A stretch of 64,000 bases of DNA, from assembly GCA_949752735.1 (NCBI GenBank), contig OX457053.1, forward strand, positions 22,509,818 through 22,573,817. The letters are read 5' to 3'. Below are positions 22,901 to 36,200 of this stretch, piece after piece. The translations under genes and the position numbers were made by a program. How positions within the stretch are numbered: the first letter of the stretch is position 1; every line of letters begins with the position of its first letter. The notes under the pieces were generated by a model. It ran no database searches. It saw nothing but the letters and a program-made list of their open reading frames with translations, and was not told where the DNA came from. This DNA comes from Lumbricus terrestris. Its lineage: Eukaryota; Annelida; Clitellata; Crassiclitellata; Lumbricidae.

Positions 22901-25900
22901 ATTCATTCCCCAAACATTGTTAAACCCCATTCAAGAAGCCTACTCTGAGGCGCCCCCAGCCCAGCCACGGCTAAAGAGAAAAGTCTTGAACAACCGGAAA
23001 AAGCAGGTAAATTATTCCTAGTGGTAAACACCACTGATAATTATAGCTAGCTTGTCAACGCTCCCCCCCCACAACTGACCCGGGGTAGAGTTGACGAGTT
23101 CGGTGAGGCTGAGGCGGTTCGTTGATTCCGGAGATATCTCGTTTTCCAGGGCCTGGACTCTTCCACCAACGACCAGTGACGGATCAAGACCTCGCTGGTA
23201 GATGATCCGCTGGAGTCTCTCGTTGTCCGCTTTCAAAGATGTCATCTCACTCTGGATATATTATTATCATACAGTTAGTCAGCTATAGTGATTAGAAAAA
23301 TAGATATTGAACGTAGCTGCTTTGTAAGGCGTCACTGTACATTGCACCGTAATGGAACCGTCATTGTACCGTCATTGTACCGGGCTCCGGCGCCATAAAT
23401 TGTCATTATCATTATTTTATTCTTAATTTTTTTACCTGTCTATGTATGATCATTTTCTATATATACTATATACATGTATACATCCATGTTGTCTTGTTAA
23501 TTCTACCATCTCTGAATATACATCTATATCATCTTGTTCATCTTACTACCATCTCTGAATATACATCCATATCGTCTTGTTCATCTTACCATCTCTGAAT
23601 ATACATCCATATCATCTTGTTCATCCTACCATCTCTGAATATAAATCTATAACATCTTGTTCATCCTACCATCTCTGAATATACATCCATATCGTCTTGT
23701 TCATCCTACCATCTCTGAATATACATCCATATCGTCTTGTCAATTCTACCATCTCTGAATATACATCCATATCGTCTTGTCAATTCTACCATCTCTGAAT
23801 ATACATCCATATCGTCTTGTTCATCCTACCATCTCTGAATATACATCCATATCGTCTTGTTCATCCTACCATCTCTGAATATAAATCTATAACATCTTGT
23901 TCATCTTACCATCTCTGAATATACATCCATATCGTCTTGTTCATCCTACCATCTCTGAATATACATCCATATCGTCTTGTTCATCCTACCATCTCTGAAT
24001 ATAAATCTACAACATCTTGTTCATCTTACCATCTCTGAATATACATCCATATCGTCTTGTTCATCCTACCATCTCTGAATATACATCCATATCGTCTTGT
24101 TCATCCTACCATCTCTGAATATACATCCATATCGTCTTGTTCATCCTAACATCTCTGAATATACATCTATATCATCTTGTTCATCTTACTACCATCTCTG
24201 AATATACATCCATATCGTCTTGTCAATTCTACCATCTCTGAATATACATCCATATCGTCTTGTCAATTCTACCATCTCTGAATATACATCCATATCGTCT
24301 TGTCAATTCTACCATCTCTGAATATACATCCATATCGTCTTGTCAATTCTACCATCTCTGAATATACATCCATATCATCTTGTTCATCCTACCATCTCTG
24401 AATATACATCTATATCATCTTGTTCATCTTACTACCATCTCTGAATATACATCCATATCGTCTTGTCAATTCTACCATCTCTGAATATACATCCATATCG
24501 TCTTGTCAATTCTACCATCTCTGAATATACATCCATATCGTCTTGTCAATTCTACCATCTCTGAATATACATCCATATCGTCTTGTCAATTCTACCATCT
24601 CTGAATATACATCCATATCGTCTTGTCAATTCTACCATCTCTGAATATACATCCATATCGTCTTGAACATCCTACCATCTCTGAATATACATCTATAACA
24701 TTTTGTTCATCCTACCATATCTGAATATACATCTATATAATCTTGTTCATCATAACATCTCTGAATATACATGATACATCTATATCATCCTGTTCATCCT
24801 ACCATTTATGAATGTACATATGTATCATATGGCTTATCCTATCATTTATGAATGTACATATGTATCATATGGTTTATCCTATCATTTATGAATGTACAAC
24901 ATATGTATCACATAGCTCATCCTATCATTTATGAATGTACATAAGTATCATGTAGCTCATCCTATCATCTATAAATGTACATCCACATCATCTTCATCAT
25001 CCTACCATCTATGAATGTAGTACATCCATATCATCTTGTTCATCCTACCTTCATCCGGTTCATGGTATCGCAGAGCTGTTCCAGTTGGTGGGCCGATGCC
25101 AGGGCTTCCAACTGGATGTCGGTCAGCTTGAGGTCCTTCTCATGGAGTTCCTGCTTCAACTGCGTCACTGCCTCATCTCGACTGCCACCAACGATGCAAT
25201 CCGATTTCATCATTCTATCATTGGTGCCAAAGACAATAGAATACAATATCAGACAATAAACAAATCGGAACAGTAAGCAAGTTCATTATACAACCAATAA
25301 AATACAATCGAATTATGATGTTTTTCCCAATACAGTTCACTAGCGGATTTAGTTAAAAACATCACTGGGATTTACATGTACAGTAAGGTAGTCCAGCATC
25401 TATGGAGATTCTACTCAGTCCTTGTTTGTCAGCCTAGGAATGTTGCCATTTTTATTATCAATAAATTGCAGATTTCTTAGATTTAAGCTAAAACATCACT
25501 TGGATATAGTGTAGTCCAGCTAAAAAAAAGCACAGCAAAGTGAATACATTGCAGTCAAGTGCAATGTTACTAATGCAGCATTGCCTAGTGTTGAGTATTG
25601 CGGTCCAGCGTAATTATCACCATCTTCATCAACAGCAATAACAACAACAACAACACTGTCATAATTATCAGCATCATCACTATTGTCGTCGTTAATATAA
25701 TCATCGTCATCATGGTAGAATTCTTGATTCCTACATCGTGGACAGTTGAACGGTTCTCGTCGGTGTCGTTGGGGTACTCATTGGATGACCCCCTGGTCCG
25801 CCTCCTCCCCCACCTCCCCCTCCTCCCTGGAGCAAGGAGGAATTCGGGATCGACGTGTCCGACTTGAGGCTGACGTTGTCTGCGTCGAAGTCAGATCCGG

Positions 25901-26129
25901 ATCCGGGTTTTCCCTTCTTCCGAGAGAAGGCCTTTGTGAAGGAAGTCCTCAACTGCAGAAGACAATAGGACAGGTGTGTTGAGGGGAACAATAAATGGAG
26001 GAGGGCTTGTGCCGTGGTTATCAATATGGGAAAAATGGCAGAATGGTGGAAGATGGATGGATGGATTGATAGATGGATAGATGGATGGATGGATATGTTG
26101 GAAATGTGGATGAATGGATGGATGGATGT

Positions 26130-26161
<32 letters not shown>

Positions 26162-29100
26162 ATACATAGATTGATGGATGGATGAATGTATGGATGGATG
26201 GATGGATGGATGGATGGATGGACGGATGGATAGATGTTTGGATGGATGGATGGATGGATACATAGATTGATGGATGGATGAATGTATGGATGGATGGATG
26301 GATGGATGGATGGACGGATGGATAGATGTTTGGATGGATGGATGGATGGATGCATAGATTGATGGATGGATGGATGGATGGATGGATGGATGGATGGATG
26401 GATAGATGGATGGACAGAAGGATTGCTGCATGAAAGTAGACCTCATGTGCGGATAAATGGATGGATTGATGGATAGATTGATGAATGGATACACGGACGG
26501 ATGGATGAAAATGATTGATGAGTGCATGAATATGTGGATGTGCATTGTATGCATGTATGGATGGATGTATGTAAGTATGTATCCATGAATGTTTGAATGA
26601 ATTCTGTTTATCGCACACACAAAAGTCCAACGGTGCAATCGTCAGAAACTAAGTGCAGAACGAAAAAGGACACGAAAAGCTGTAACTTTTCCTGGATGGA
26701 TGGATGAGTGGGTGGATGGATGGATGCATTATATGGACGTTTATATGGATCTATACTTGTAGATGGATGAATGGATAGGTTGATGGATGGATTCATTCAT
26801 TCATTCATTCGAGTATTTATATAGCGCCTCTTCAAGGAAAGTGTGTGTGTGTGTGTGTTTGAGTGTGTAACTGTGTATGTGTGAATGTCCGTGCGTGTGT
26901 GCGTGTGGGTGTGTACGTGCGTGTGTGGGTGTGTGCATGTATGTATCTATGGATGCATGTATAGCGACTCATATTAGCGAGACACACATAGAGAGAATGG
27001 AAGGCACACGAACGAGTGTTGTCTAAGGTTGGAGCCAGGGCTTAAAGTGTGGCTGGACGGTCATGGACGGCGTCCATGCACATATTTTAAAATCTGAACG
27101 CCTCATGCCACTTATTGGCCAGCACAACATGGAAAAGTAAGGGGCGTCCAGGCACTTATTTTTCCACACTTTAAGCACTGGTTGTAACCAGTGTTCCATC
27201 TGTTCCTACCCAGTTCTTCTTCTTCTTCTTCTTGTCTAGATCTGCTGCCGTCGTTGACTGTTGACTCGTTCGGCTGCAGGCGCTCGACAGACTGTTGAGA
27301 CTGGCCACACTGTCCGCTGACATGTGACGGTTGATCGGTGTGACGTCATGACCTACGTCACATAGAGTAAGACAAGATAAGATAATATAAGATGATATAA
27401 GATGACATAAGATGATGTAAGATGATATAAGATAATATAAGATGATATAAGATGATATAAGATGATATAAGATGATATAAGATAATATAAGATGATATAA
27501 GATGATATAAGATGATATAAGACAATATAAGATGATATAAGATAATATAAGATGATATAAGATGATATAGGATAATATAAGATGATATAAGATGATATAA
27601 GATAATATAAGATGATATAAGATGATACAAGATGATATAAGACAATATAAGATGATATAAGATAATATAAGATGATATAAGATAATATAAGATGATATAA
27701 AATGATATAAGATGATATAAGATAATATAAGATGATATAAGATGATATAAGATGATATAAGATGATATAAGATGAGATAAGATGATATAAGATGATATAA
27801 GATGATATTAGATAATATAAGATAATATAAGATGATATAAGATGATATAAGATGGTATAAGATCATATAAGATCATATAAGATGATATATAAGATGATAT
27901 AAGATAATATAAGATGATATAAGATAATATAAGATGATATAAGATAATATAAGATAATATAAGATAATATAAGATGATATAAGATGATATAAGACAATAT
28001 AAGATGATATAAGGTAATATAAGATGATATAAGATAATATAAGATGATATAAGATTATGTAAGATGATGTAAGATAACATAAGATGATATAAGATAATAT
28101 AAGATGATATAAGATAATATAAGATGATATAAGATAATATAAGATGATATAAGATAATATAAGATGATATAAGATAATATAAGATGATATAAGATGATAT
28201 AAGATAATATAAGATGATATAAGATGATATAAGATTATATAAGATGATATAAGATGATATAAGATGATATAAGATGATATTAGATAATATAAGATAATAT
28301 AAGATGATATAAGATAATATAGGATGATATAAGACAATATAAGATGATATAAGACAATATAAGATAATATAAGATGATATAAGATGATATAAGATGATAT
28401 AAGATAATATAGGATGATATAAGATAATATAAGATAATATAGGATGATATAAGATGATATAAGATAACATAGGATGATATAAGATAATATAAGATGATAT
28501 AAGATGATATAAGATGACATAACATAACCTAGTCTAAGATAATGTAAAATACTGCAACATAATGTGACATAACATAACTTAGCATAACATGACATGACAT
28601 AGCATAGCTGACATAAATTAACAAAGCACAACATAACTTAATATAGCACGACATGCCATGGCATGCCACAACATAACATGACATGGCATAGCATAACATA
28701 ACTTAGCATAACGTCAGATAGAGTATTGTATTGTATCTGACCATTTATAAAGCGCTTCTCGCAGCAAGAGGCTGTCAGAAGCGCTCCCAGTGCGTTCAAC
28801 CCGAGAAAACAGGCAAGTTTTTAGACGAGGAAAGACTACCAGAGAAGATGTTGCCAACATTGCCATTTTGCTGATGAACGTGATGATGATGACGATGATG
28901 ACCAATAAGACAATTATAAAAACGATGATAATGATGGCGTTTGCACACTGTCATTGGTGGTGGTGATAACGGTGGTTTTGGTGATGGAGGTAGTGATAAT
29001 GGTGGTATTGGTGGTGTTGGTGATAATGGTGGTTTTGGTGGAGGTGGTGATAATGGTCGTTTTGGTGGTGATGGTAATAATGGTGGTGGTGGCGATAATG

Positions 29101-32100
29101 AGGGTGGTGGTGATAATGGTGGTGGTTGGTGGTGATTATGGTGATGGTGATAATGATGGTGGTAGCGATGGGCATTGGTGGCGGCGGTGGTTGTGATGGT
29201 GATCGTGCTGCTATTGGCAATGCCATGAAGCACCATGACATGCAGAATGTTCACTGTTAAACTCACATCCCTTATAATAATCATTACCTGAGCAAGCGGA
29301 GTCTTTGGCCGAGGCGCCAACCTGGTCCGTCGTCTGCCGGGGAAGACTTCCACCAGCTCCTCCACCACCTCCTCCTCCACTACCACTTCCTCCTCCTCCG
29401 CCTCCTCCCCCTCCATGGAACCCAGATGCCAAAGTATGCGATCTGCTCTGTACTCGCAATCCATCGATCGTCGCTTTTAACTCATTCAACTCGGAATCCT
29501 AAAAGAATTCAGCACCGCTACATATTATACTCTCATCCACTAACTGGTGCGTAGATCTCACTCAGCGCCTAATTACCTCCTTACGACTTAGGAATGCGCA
29601 GTCTATGCACACCTGGACTGTGTATGAAGCGCAGGTAGAGCTGATGCGCAAAGGGAAGGCATGGTAAGGTTTAGGTAGGTGCAACAATGTTAGGTAGGGG
29701 TAAGAGCAAACAAGGTAAGGAAGCGGAAACGGTAAACGGTAAGGTAACAGTGATCGGCTGACTTCAGTGACTTGTCCCTGGCTATAATTATAAAAGCTGC
29801 ATATACCAGTCACAGGCAATATCAGTACAGGCAAAGCAAGGTCATTTAGCCTGTATAAACATCAACTAGATAAGCTTAAGATAGTCAGTTGATTTATGGT
29901 ATTGATATGTATAAGCTAAGGCGAGGAAAGGTATAGGATAGAATATGGCATGATAGAATGCAAAAGAGGTAAGAGTAGGTAAGACAATCAGAGGAAAGGT
30001 ATACTGTATTTTAGTATACTATGGTATAGGAGTCGTCTATAGCACAAGGAGTCAAACTAAGGCGTGCTATAGCCAGTAGTACTGTTTGAATGTTGCATGA
30101 ACATTGATGCAGCTCCTCTAGTGGATAAATATAATCATAACATGACATCTAATCATAATGTGCTACAATTATAATATATGATTATGATATACTGTATATT
30201 GATCCAATTATATTATGATACAACCTTCATATATAATTACAATATATTGACACAATCTAATCATATTATGATATAATTATGATATATAATTATGATATAT
30301 ATATTGACACAATCTAATCATATTATGATATAATTATGATATATACTGATATATAATTATGATATATATATTGATATAATCTAATCATATTATGATATAA
30401 TTATGATATAATTATGATATAATTATAATTATGATAGCCTATATATATTGATACAATCTAATCACATTATGATATAATTATGATATATAATTATGAAATA
30501 CAATTGCCATAATCTAATCAAATTATTATGATACAATTATGATATATTATTTATGATATTTACTGGTATAATCTAATCACGTTATGATTAAATTTGATTA
30601 GCAGACCTTCTGATGAGAGGTATTCGTTAGTTGCTGGAGTCTCTGCGTCATACTCGACAGACTCTGCTCAAACGCGGCAACGACATGAGCCTGTATAAGA
30701 AACGGAAACAACAACTGAAATGAACAACAACAAGAACTACTAACAAGTCTCGTGACTCAAGCACATCGGGTCACTGGGTTCAACTGGGGTTCATGACCCT
30801 TGACTCAACTCTAAGGCCGCCACTCATCCTCCAGCGCCTTTGGTATGGTGAACGACTCAGAGGTGCTCCCAGTGCCAATGCCATAATTAACACGTCATGC
30901 ATGTCGGCAAATATCACACTCGATTATAAATACCGATATATATGCAGGATTTTACTGCTTCACCCACCGAAGCAGTCGTTCTCAGTGTGATTGGTACTAC
31001 GATTCACGGACAATTCGGAACCGGACAATTCGGAGCCGGACAATTCGGAGCCGGACAATTAAGAACGTACAATTCGGAGACGGACAACTCGCAGCGGAAA
31101 ATTCAAAACGGCAAAGATTTTTCTCACCAATCCAACTTTTCCGAATTATTGTCTACTCCTAATTGTCTGGTCCCTAATTGCCCGGATACCTGTATTACAT
31201 ATGATTATATTTATTAGCATCTTTGACATCTCAGGGAATGTTTTTCTCGTCAACTGAAGGTACAGCTTTATGTGCACTTGTTATAACGTCCCTCTAGCTC
31301 TCTACTCAGAGGCGCTCCCGACTACAGAGCGGACACTGCATCGGAGTTTCACGCCGAAGCGCACGAGCAATTGCGAGTGAAGGACTTGCTCAAAATGTTC
31401 TTATGCGGCGACTTGAGGTGGATTCGAACCTGCAACCCTTCGGCTGCAAGGCGACGAACATACCCACTACACCACTCGCGGCCCATACAATAATTGCTAC
31501 AGGTAGCTGTGTCGAAAGCATTTACCCATAACCTAATACTTTCAACGTCGTCGTCGTAAAATTATTAAAACGTATTTTATCACGTTTTTATCGCTAATCC
31601 CACTTCTTCTTCTGCTATAACGTATTCTCATCCCGTATCCAATTTCTACCTTTGCCATATCTAAGCACTTTGATCTTTCTTCCACCTTCAAGCCTGACTG
31701 CAACAACTTAGCATCAATATAATGGTTCCATCACTCAACCAACTTCTGCTTCTACTATAAACACGATGATCATTCAACTTGTAATGTTGCTGCAATAGTT
31801 TAGCATTGATACAATGTTTTCGTCGCTCGTCCACCTTTTATTGCAACATAACGTTTACGAACAGCTGTTTAATTCGGATTTTGGGTATAGCCTACACACG
31901 TGTTGGATTACACACTGGCTCTCGTTCCCGATCCAGCTGACGGTCTGTTACTTAAGGAGGCCCTCTGCGAAGTTGTGTGCTGTGCTGTTACTAACAGGAC
32001 CCTGTGCTAAGTCGCTTAAAGGGCCTTGTGCCGGTGTGCCAAGTTGCTTAAAGGGTTATGTGCTATGTTAGTTAAAGAGCCCTGTGGCCTTCTGCTATGG

Positions 32101-33264
32101 TACTAAAGAGACGTTTGCTTAGTTACCTAAAGGGCCCTATGCTAAGTTGCCTAAAGGGTGCTGTGCTGTCACTTAAAGGATCATGTGCTGTCACTTGAAG
32201 GGCCCTGTGCTAAATTACTTAAGGGATCATGCATTAAGCTGCTTAAATGATCCTGTACTGTTGCCTAAAGGGTCCCATACTAAATTACTTAAAGAATCAC
32301 GTGCTAAGATGCTTAAAGGATCATGGGCCGTGTGCTACTTAAAGGATCATGTACCAAGCTGCTTAAGGGATCATGTGCTGTTACCTAAAGGGTGCTACTG
32401 CGCAAGTTTTTCGATAGGCCTACTTAATACGATGCTTTGAGATTCTCTGTTTGGTTTCTACGTTCCATGCATTGGGCATCTGTCATGTTATGTTATGCAA
32501 TTCAGCACTAAACTTAAAACTCGTCTCTTTATGCTTTTGTCATGTACCTTTCGTAGCTTCTCGATTCTCAATCTTATTGAATCTTCAACCTGGCTTCTCT
32601 AATGGATTAATTATATTATGACTTGCAGTGTATACTATACAGAGACAATAATTCTACAAGACTTTTGCGCACCTCTGCTTGCCTTACCTATTATTACTGT
32701 ATACCTTTTCGTATCCTGTCATGCTACATACTGTATTGTACCTCCCTCGCATTAACTTACATGCATCACCAATATAAATTTTCGGAATAAAACCTTACAA
32801 TATAGCACTCATTGCATTAGACTGATTACTACCAAATCCTACCCAATCCAATACAGTGATCCATCATCTATCAACATCAAGGTCGTACTATAGTGGATAA
32901 ATAGTTAGTTTATCCAGTCACTTTCAGTGGATAAATAGTTTATCCAGTGGATAAATAGTTAGTTTATCCAGTGGATAAATAGTTAGTTTATCCAGTGGAT
33001 AAATAGTTAGTTTATCCAGTGGATAAATAGTTAGTTTATCCAGTGGATAAATAGTTAGTTTATCCAGTGGATAAATAGTTAGTTTATCCAGTGGATAAAT
33101 AGTAGTTTCCAGTGTTTCATGACATATCATATATGGTTCTCAGGGCCGTTGACGCCGCCCTCCTCCCTTTCCATGCTTTGGACTGGCACTATAATATGTG
33201 CAGTAGAACGGCGCCAAAGAAATAATTCGATTCACTTCATCAGAATTATATACGATCGCCATTG

Positions 33265-33299
<35 letters not shown>

Positions 33300-36200
33300 C
33301 GTGTGTGCGTGTGTGTGTGTGCGTGCGTGTGTGCGTGTGTGCGTGTGTGCATGTGCGTGTGTGTGCGTGTGTGCGTGCGTGTGTGTGTGTGTGTGTGCGT
33401 GTGTGCACTTGAGATGGATGGTAAACTCTCAGGAACCACGTGTTCCTCCTCCAAAATCCTGCTATAAATCCGGCTGAAGGAGCACAATAAATTATAGAAT
33501 ACTTTACGTCACCGACATGTAACGCTGAGTCTTACGTTTGTGCTGAGCTGCGTCGTCAGTGTGCTGACCTTCTCCTGAGCAGCTTCCAATTCCCTCCGCA
33601 GTTTGCGAATCTAACAACAGAACAGATGTCCATTACATATACTGGAGACATATTAATACTCACAGGAACATCAATTGGGTTAGCAACTGGGAGGCCACGG
33701 CTTGGCAATCAAGGTCATGTAGCAATTCTGAAGACGCCATAAACTTTGGCATAAAGAATCTGTTTTAGCAGACAAACTACGCAAGCTGTTCCTTTCACGT
33801 CTCATTGGTTACCATATAGAAACCTGCTAATAAGTGTATCACTACCTTTGCGCATTTTAAAATGGACAACCATAGAACAGATAAATAGACCGCCAGACAT
33901 GGTATTAAACGCACATCATCCGTAGAATTAACGAGGACAGTCAAATATCAAAAAACATAATTTTATTATTTTAATATGATCCAAAATCCAACACTGCACG
34001 TATCGTCCCAATGATAAAAGTTTCCTCATCATGTAGTATCTGCCGGAGGAGAGATTGTGAGGTTATGGACAGGTGGTAGAAGGAGGCCATGGCCACTGCA
34101 GGTGGGAGCAGGTTATGCAGTACATGTCCCCCCTCCACCTGGACAACAGTAAGAGCTTGGAATCTACCGAGTCACATAATAGCTGTCCGTGGCAACAAGT
34201 GCTACCAGTATAAGATAAGTTACCATCATGATCTGTCAATCATATATATATATATATATAAATAACATATAATATATATAATATATACGGTAAGTAATAA
34301 AATATATAATATATAATATATATAATATAATATATGATATATAAAATATATATAAAATATATAATATATATAATATATATACACACCCAAGTCTCTCGGT
34401 GTTCGATCCATTTTAAATTCAATTCAATTTACTAAATTATTTACTTATTTATTTATTTATCCATTTCTATAGCGCCCCTCGGGATCTCTGTTCAGTGGCG
34501 CTCCCGACTACAGAGCGGACACTGCATCGGAGTTTCACGCCGAAGCGCTGAGCAATTGCGAGTGAAGGACTTGGCCAAGGTCCCTTCGCAGCAGCATGAG
34601 GTGGATTCGAACCTGCAACCCTCCGGCTGCAAGGCAACAAACATACCCACTACGCTTGCTGTTCCCAGTTCAACCAAACGGCATAATATGATAATTACAC
34701 CCCTTAAGCAGCAGGAAGACCCAGAAGGGACCAGGGTCACGCTTATTAGGGCCGCCTATGCACCATGGTATGAAAGTAAAATGGCAAACGATTGATATAT
34801 ATTTTTTTATATTTATTTCTCCATTTCTATAGCGCCCCTTCACGCTCTCTACTCAGAGGCGCTCCCGACTACAGCGCGGACACTGCATCGGAGTTTCACG
34901 CCAAAGCGCCCAGGCAATTGCGAGTGAAGCCTGTGAAGGACTTGTTCAAGGTCCCTACGCGGCGACTTGAGGTGGATTCGAACCTCGAACCTTCCGGCTT
35001 CAAGGCAACGACGCCACAACTATATACGCCACCGCGCCCCACAAGTATAAGTACAATAATTATTGTCCTAGTCCTACGATGTATAAACAGTAATAATTAT
35101 TAATAATTATTTATAATTATTAATATTTATTCATAATTAATCATATTTATATATAATTAATCATATTTATTCATAATTAATCATATTTATTCATAAATTA
35201 ATTAATCATATTTATTCATAATTAATCATATTTATTCATAATTAATCACATTTATTCATAATTAATCCAATTTATTAATTAATCATATTTATTAATTAAT
35301 CATATTTATTCATAATAATTATTACGCGAGAGCAATAATTTCTGTGGTTAGCCTATAATTATCTGGTTTCTAATCCAAAACCTTCTAACAACCCTTACTA
35401 TCTTTTCCTGGTCCGTCGTATCCGACGTTGAACCCAACGACTTACGACAAGGTGACGAACACTCTTCCACTGCACCATCGCGACTGGAATGGCCATCCAG
35501 TGCACGGCACTCCAAGCGAGCCTCATCCGGGGAACTCAGAGGGAGCGGAGAACCAAGATGGCCGCCACCGGAAGTGATCGTCTTTATTCTATGCTCAGTC
35601 ACAGATCTACTTCCGGTTCCGGAGGTGTCTGTTACGGACGTTCCAGAGGCGGAACGATTCGTTTTAGACGTTCCTGCGTCGAAACTGAACGTTCCGGAGA
35701 TCTGGTTAAGCGAAGGGTTAGCCACGGTAAGGTTCCAGATGTCGTGACTGCTTGGTTCCAGCGGTGGAGCCGTTGCTGGTGGATTCCTCGCTGTTCCGAA
35801 CTGCTTCGGGGAACAGTCGAAGGTTCCAGAGTTCCCCGTTCCACGGCTCCATGTTCTGGAGTTTCCGGCTCCAAGTCGTGCAGCCTCGCAGGAACCTAAC
35901 CCGAAACCGGTGAAGTTTCTGGCAACGCATTTCTCGCTCCCTGCCTGACCCAGTGGCCACGAAGGACCGACGCCGGGTCCACCAGAGCCACCTGTTCCTG
36001 CTACCGGTCCATCATCCTCGGACCCGGAACTGGAACAGCTGATGTTCCGTGGAACCTTAGTCTCTCGAAGGCGGCGGCTGCGCTTCTCGTTCCTGTTCGT
36101 ACCAGAAGCGTCCGAGGCGGATATGTTCCTGACGGAACCGTTCCTGGTGGAACCAACCGAGGCGTCAACCACTCTGACGTCACCGGCTGGAACCGGTTCG

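Noticed and set aside
23450..25048. Possible CRISPR-like array because of the regular 40-bp period
   Set aside because: No unique spacers between repeats; units are contiguous, and the genome is animal. It is an intronic satellite.
26021..26638. Open frames rich in HPSIHPSI
   Set aside because: Produced by the GATG tetranucleotide array upstream of exon W10.
27171..28634. Long minus-strand open frames reading SYIILYHLI repeats
   Set aside because: Translation of the 10-bp satellite. Only the last 143 bases (27,210-27,352) are a real exon.
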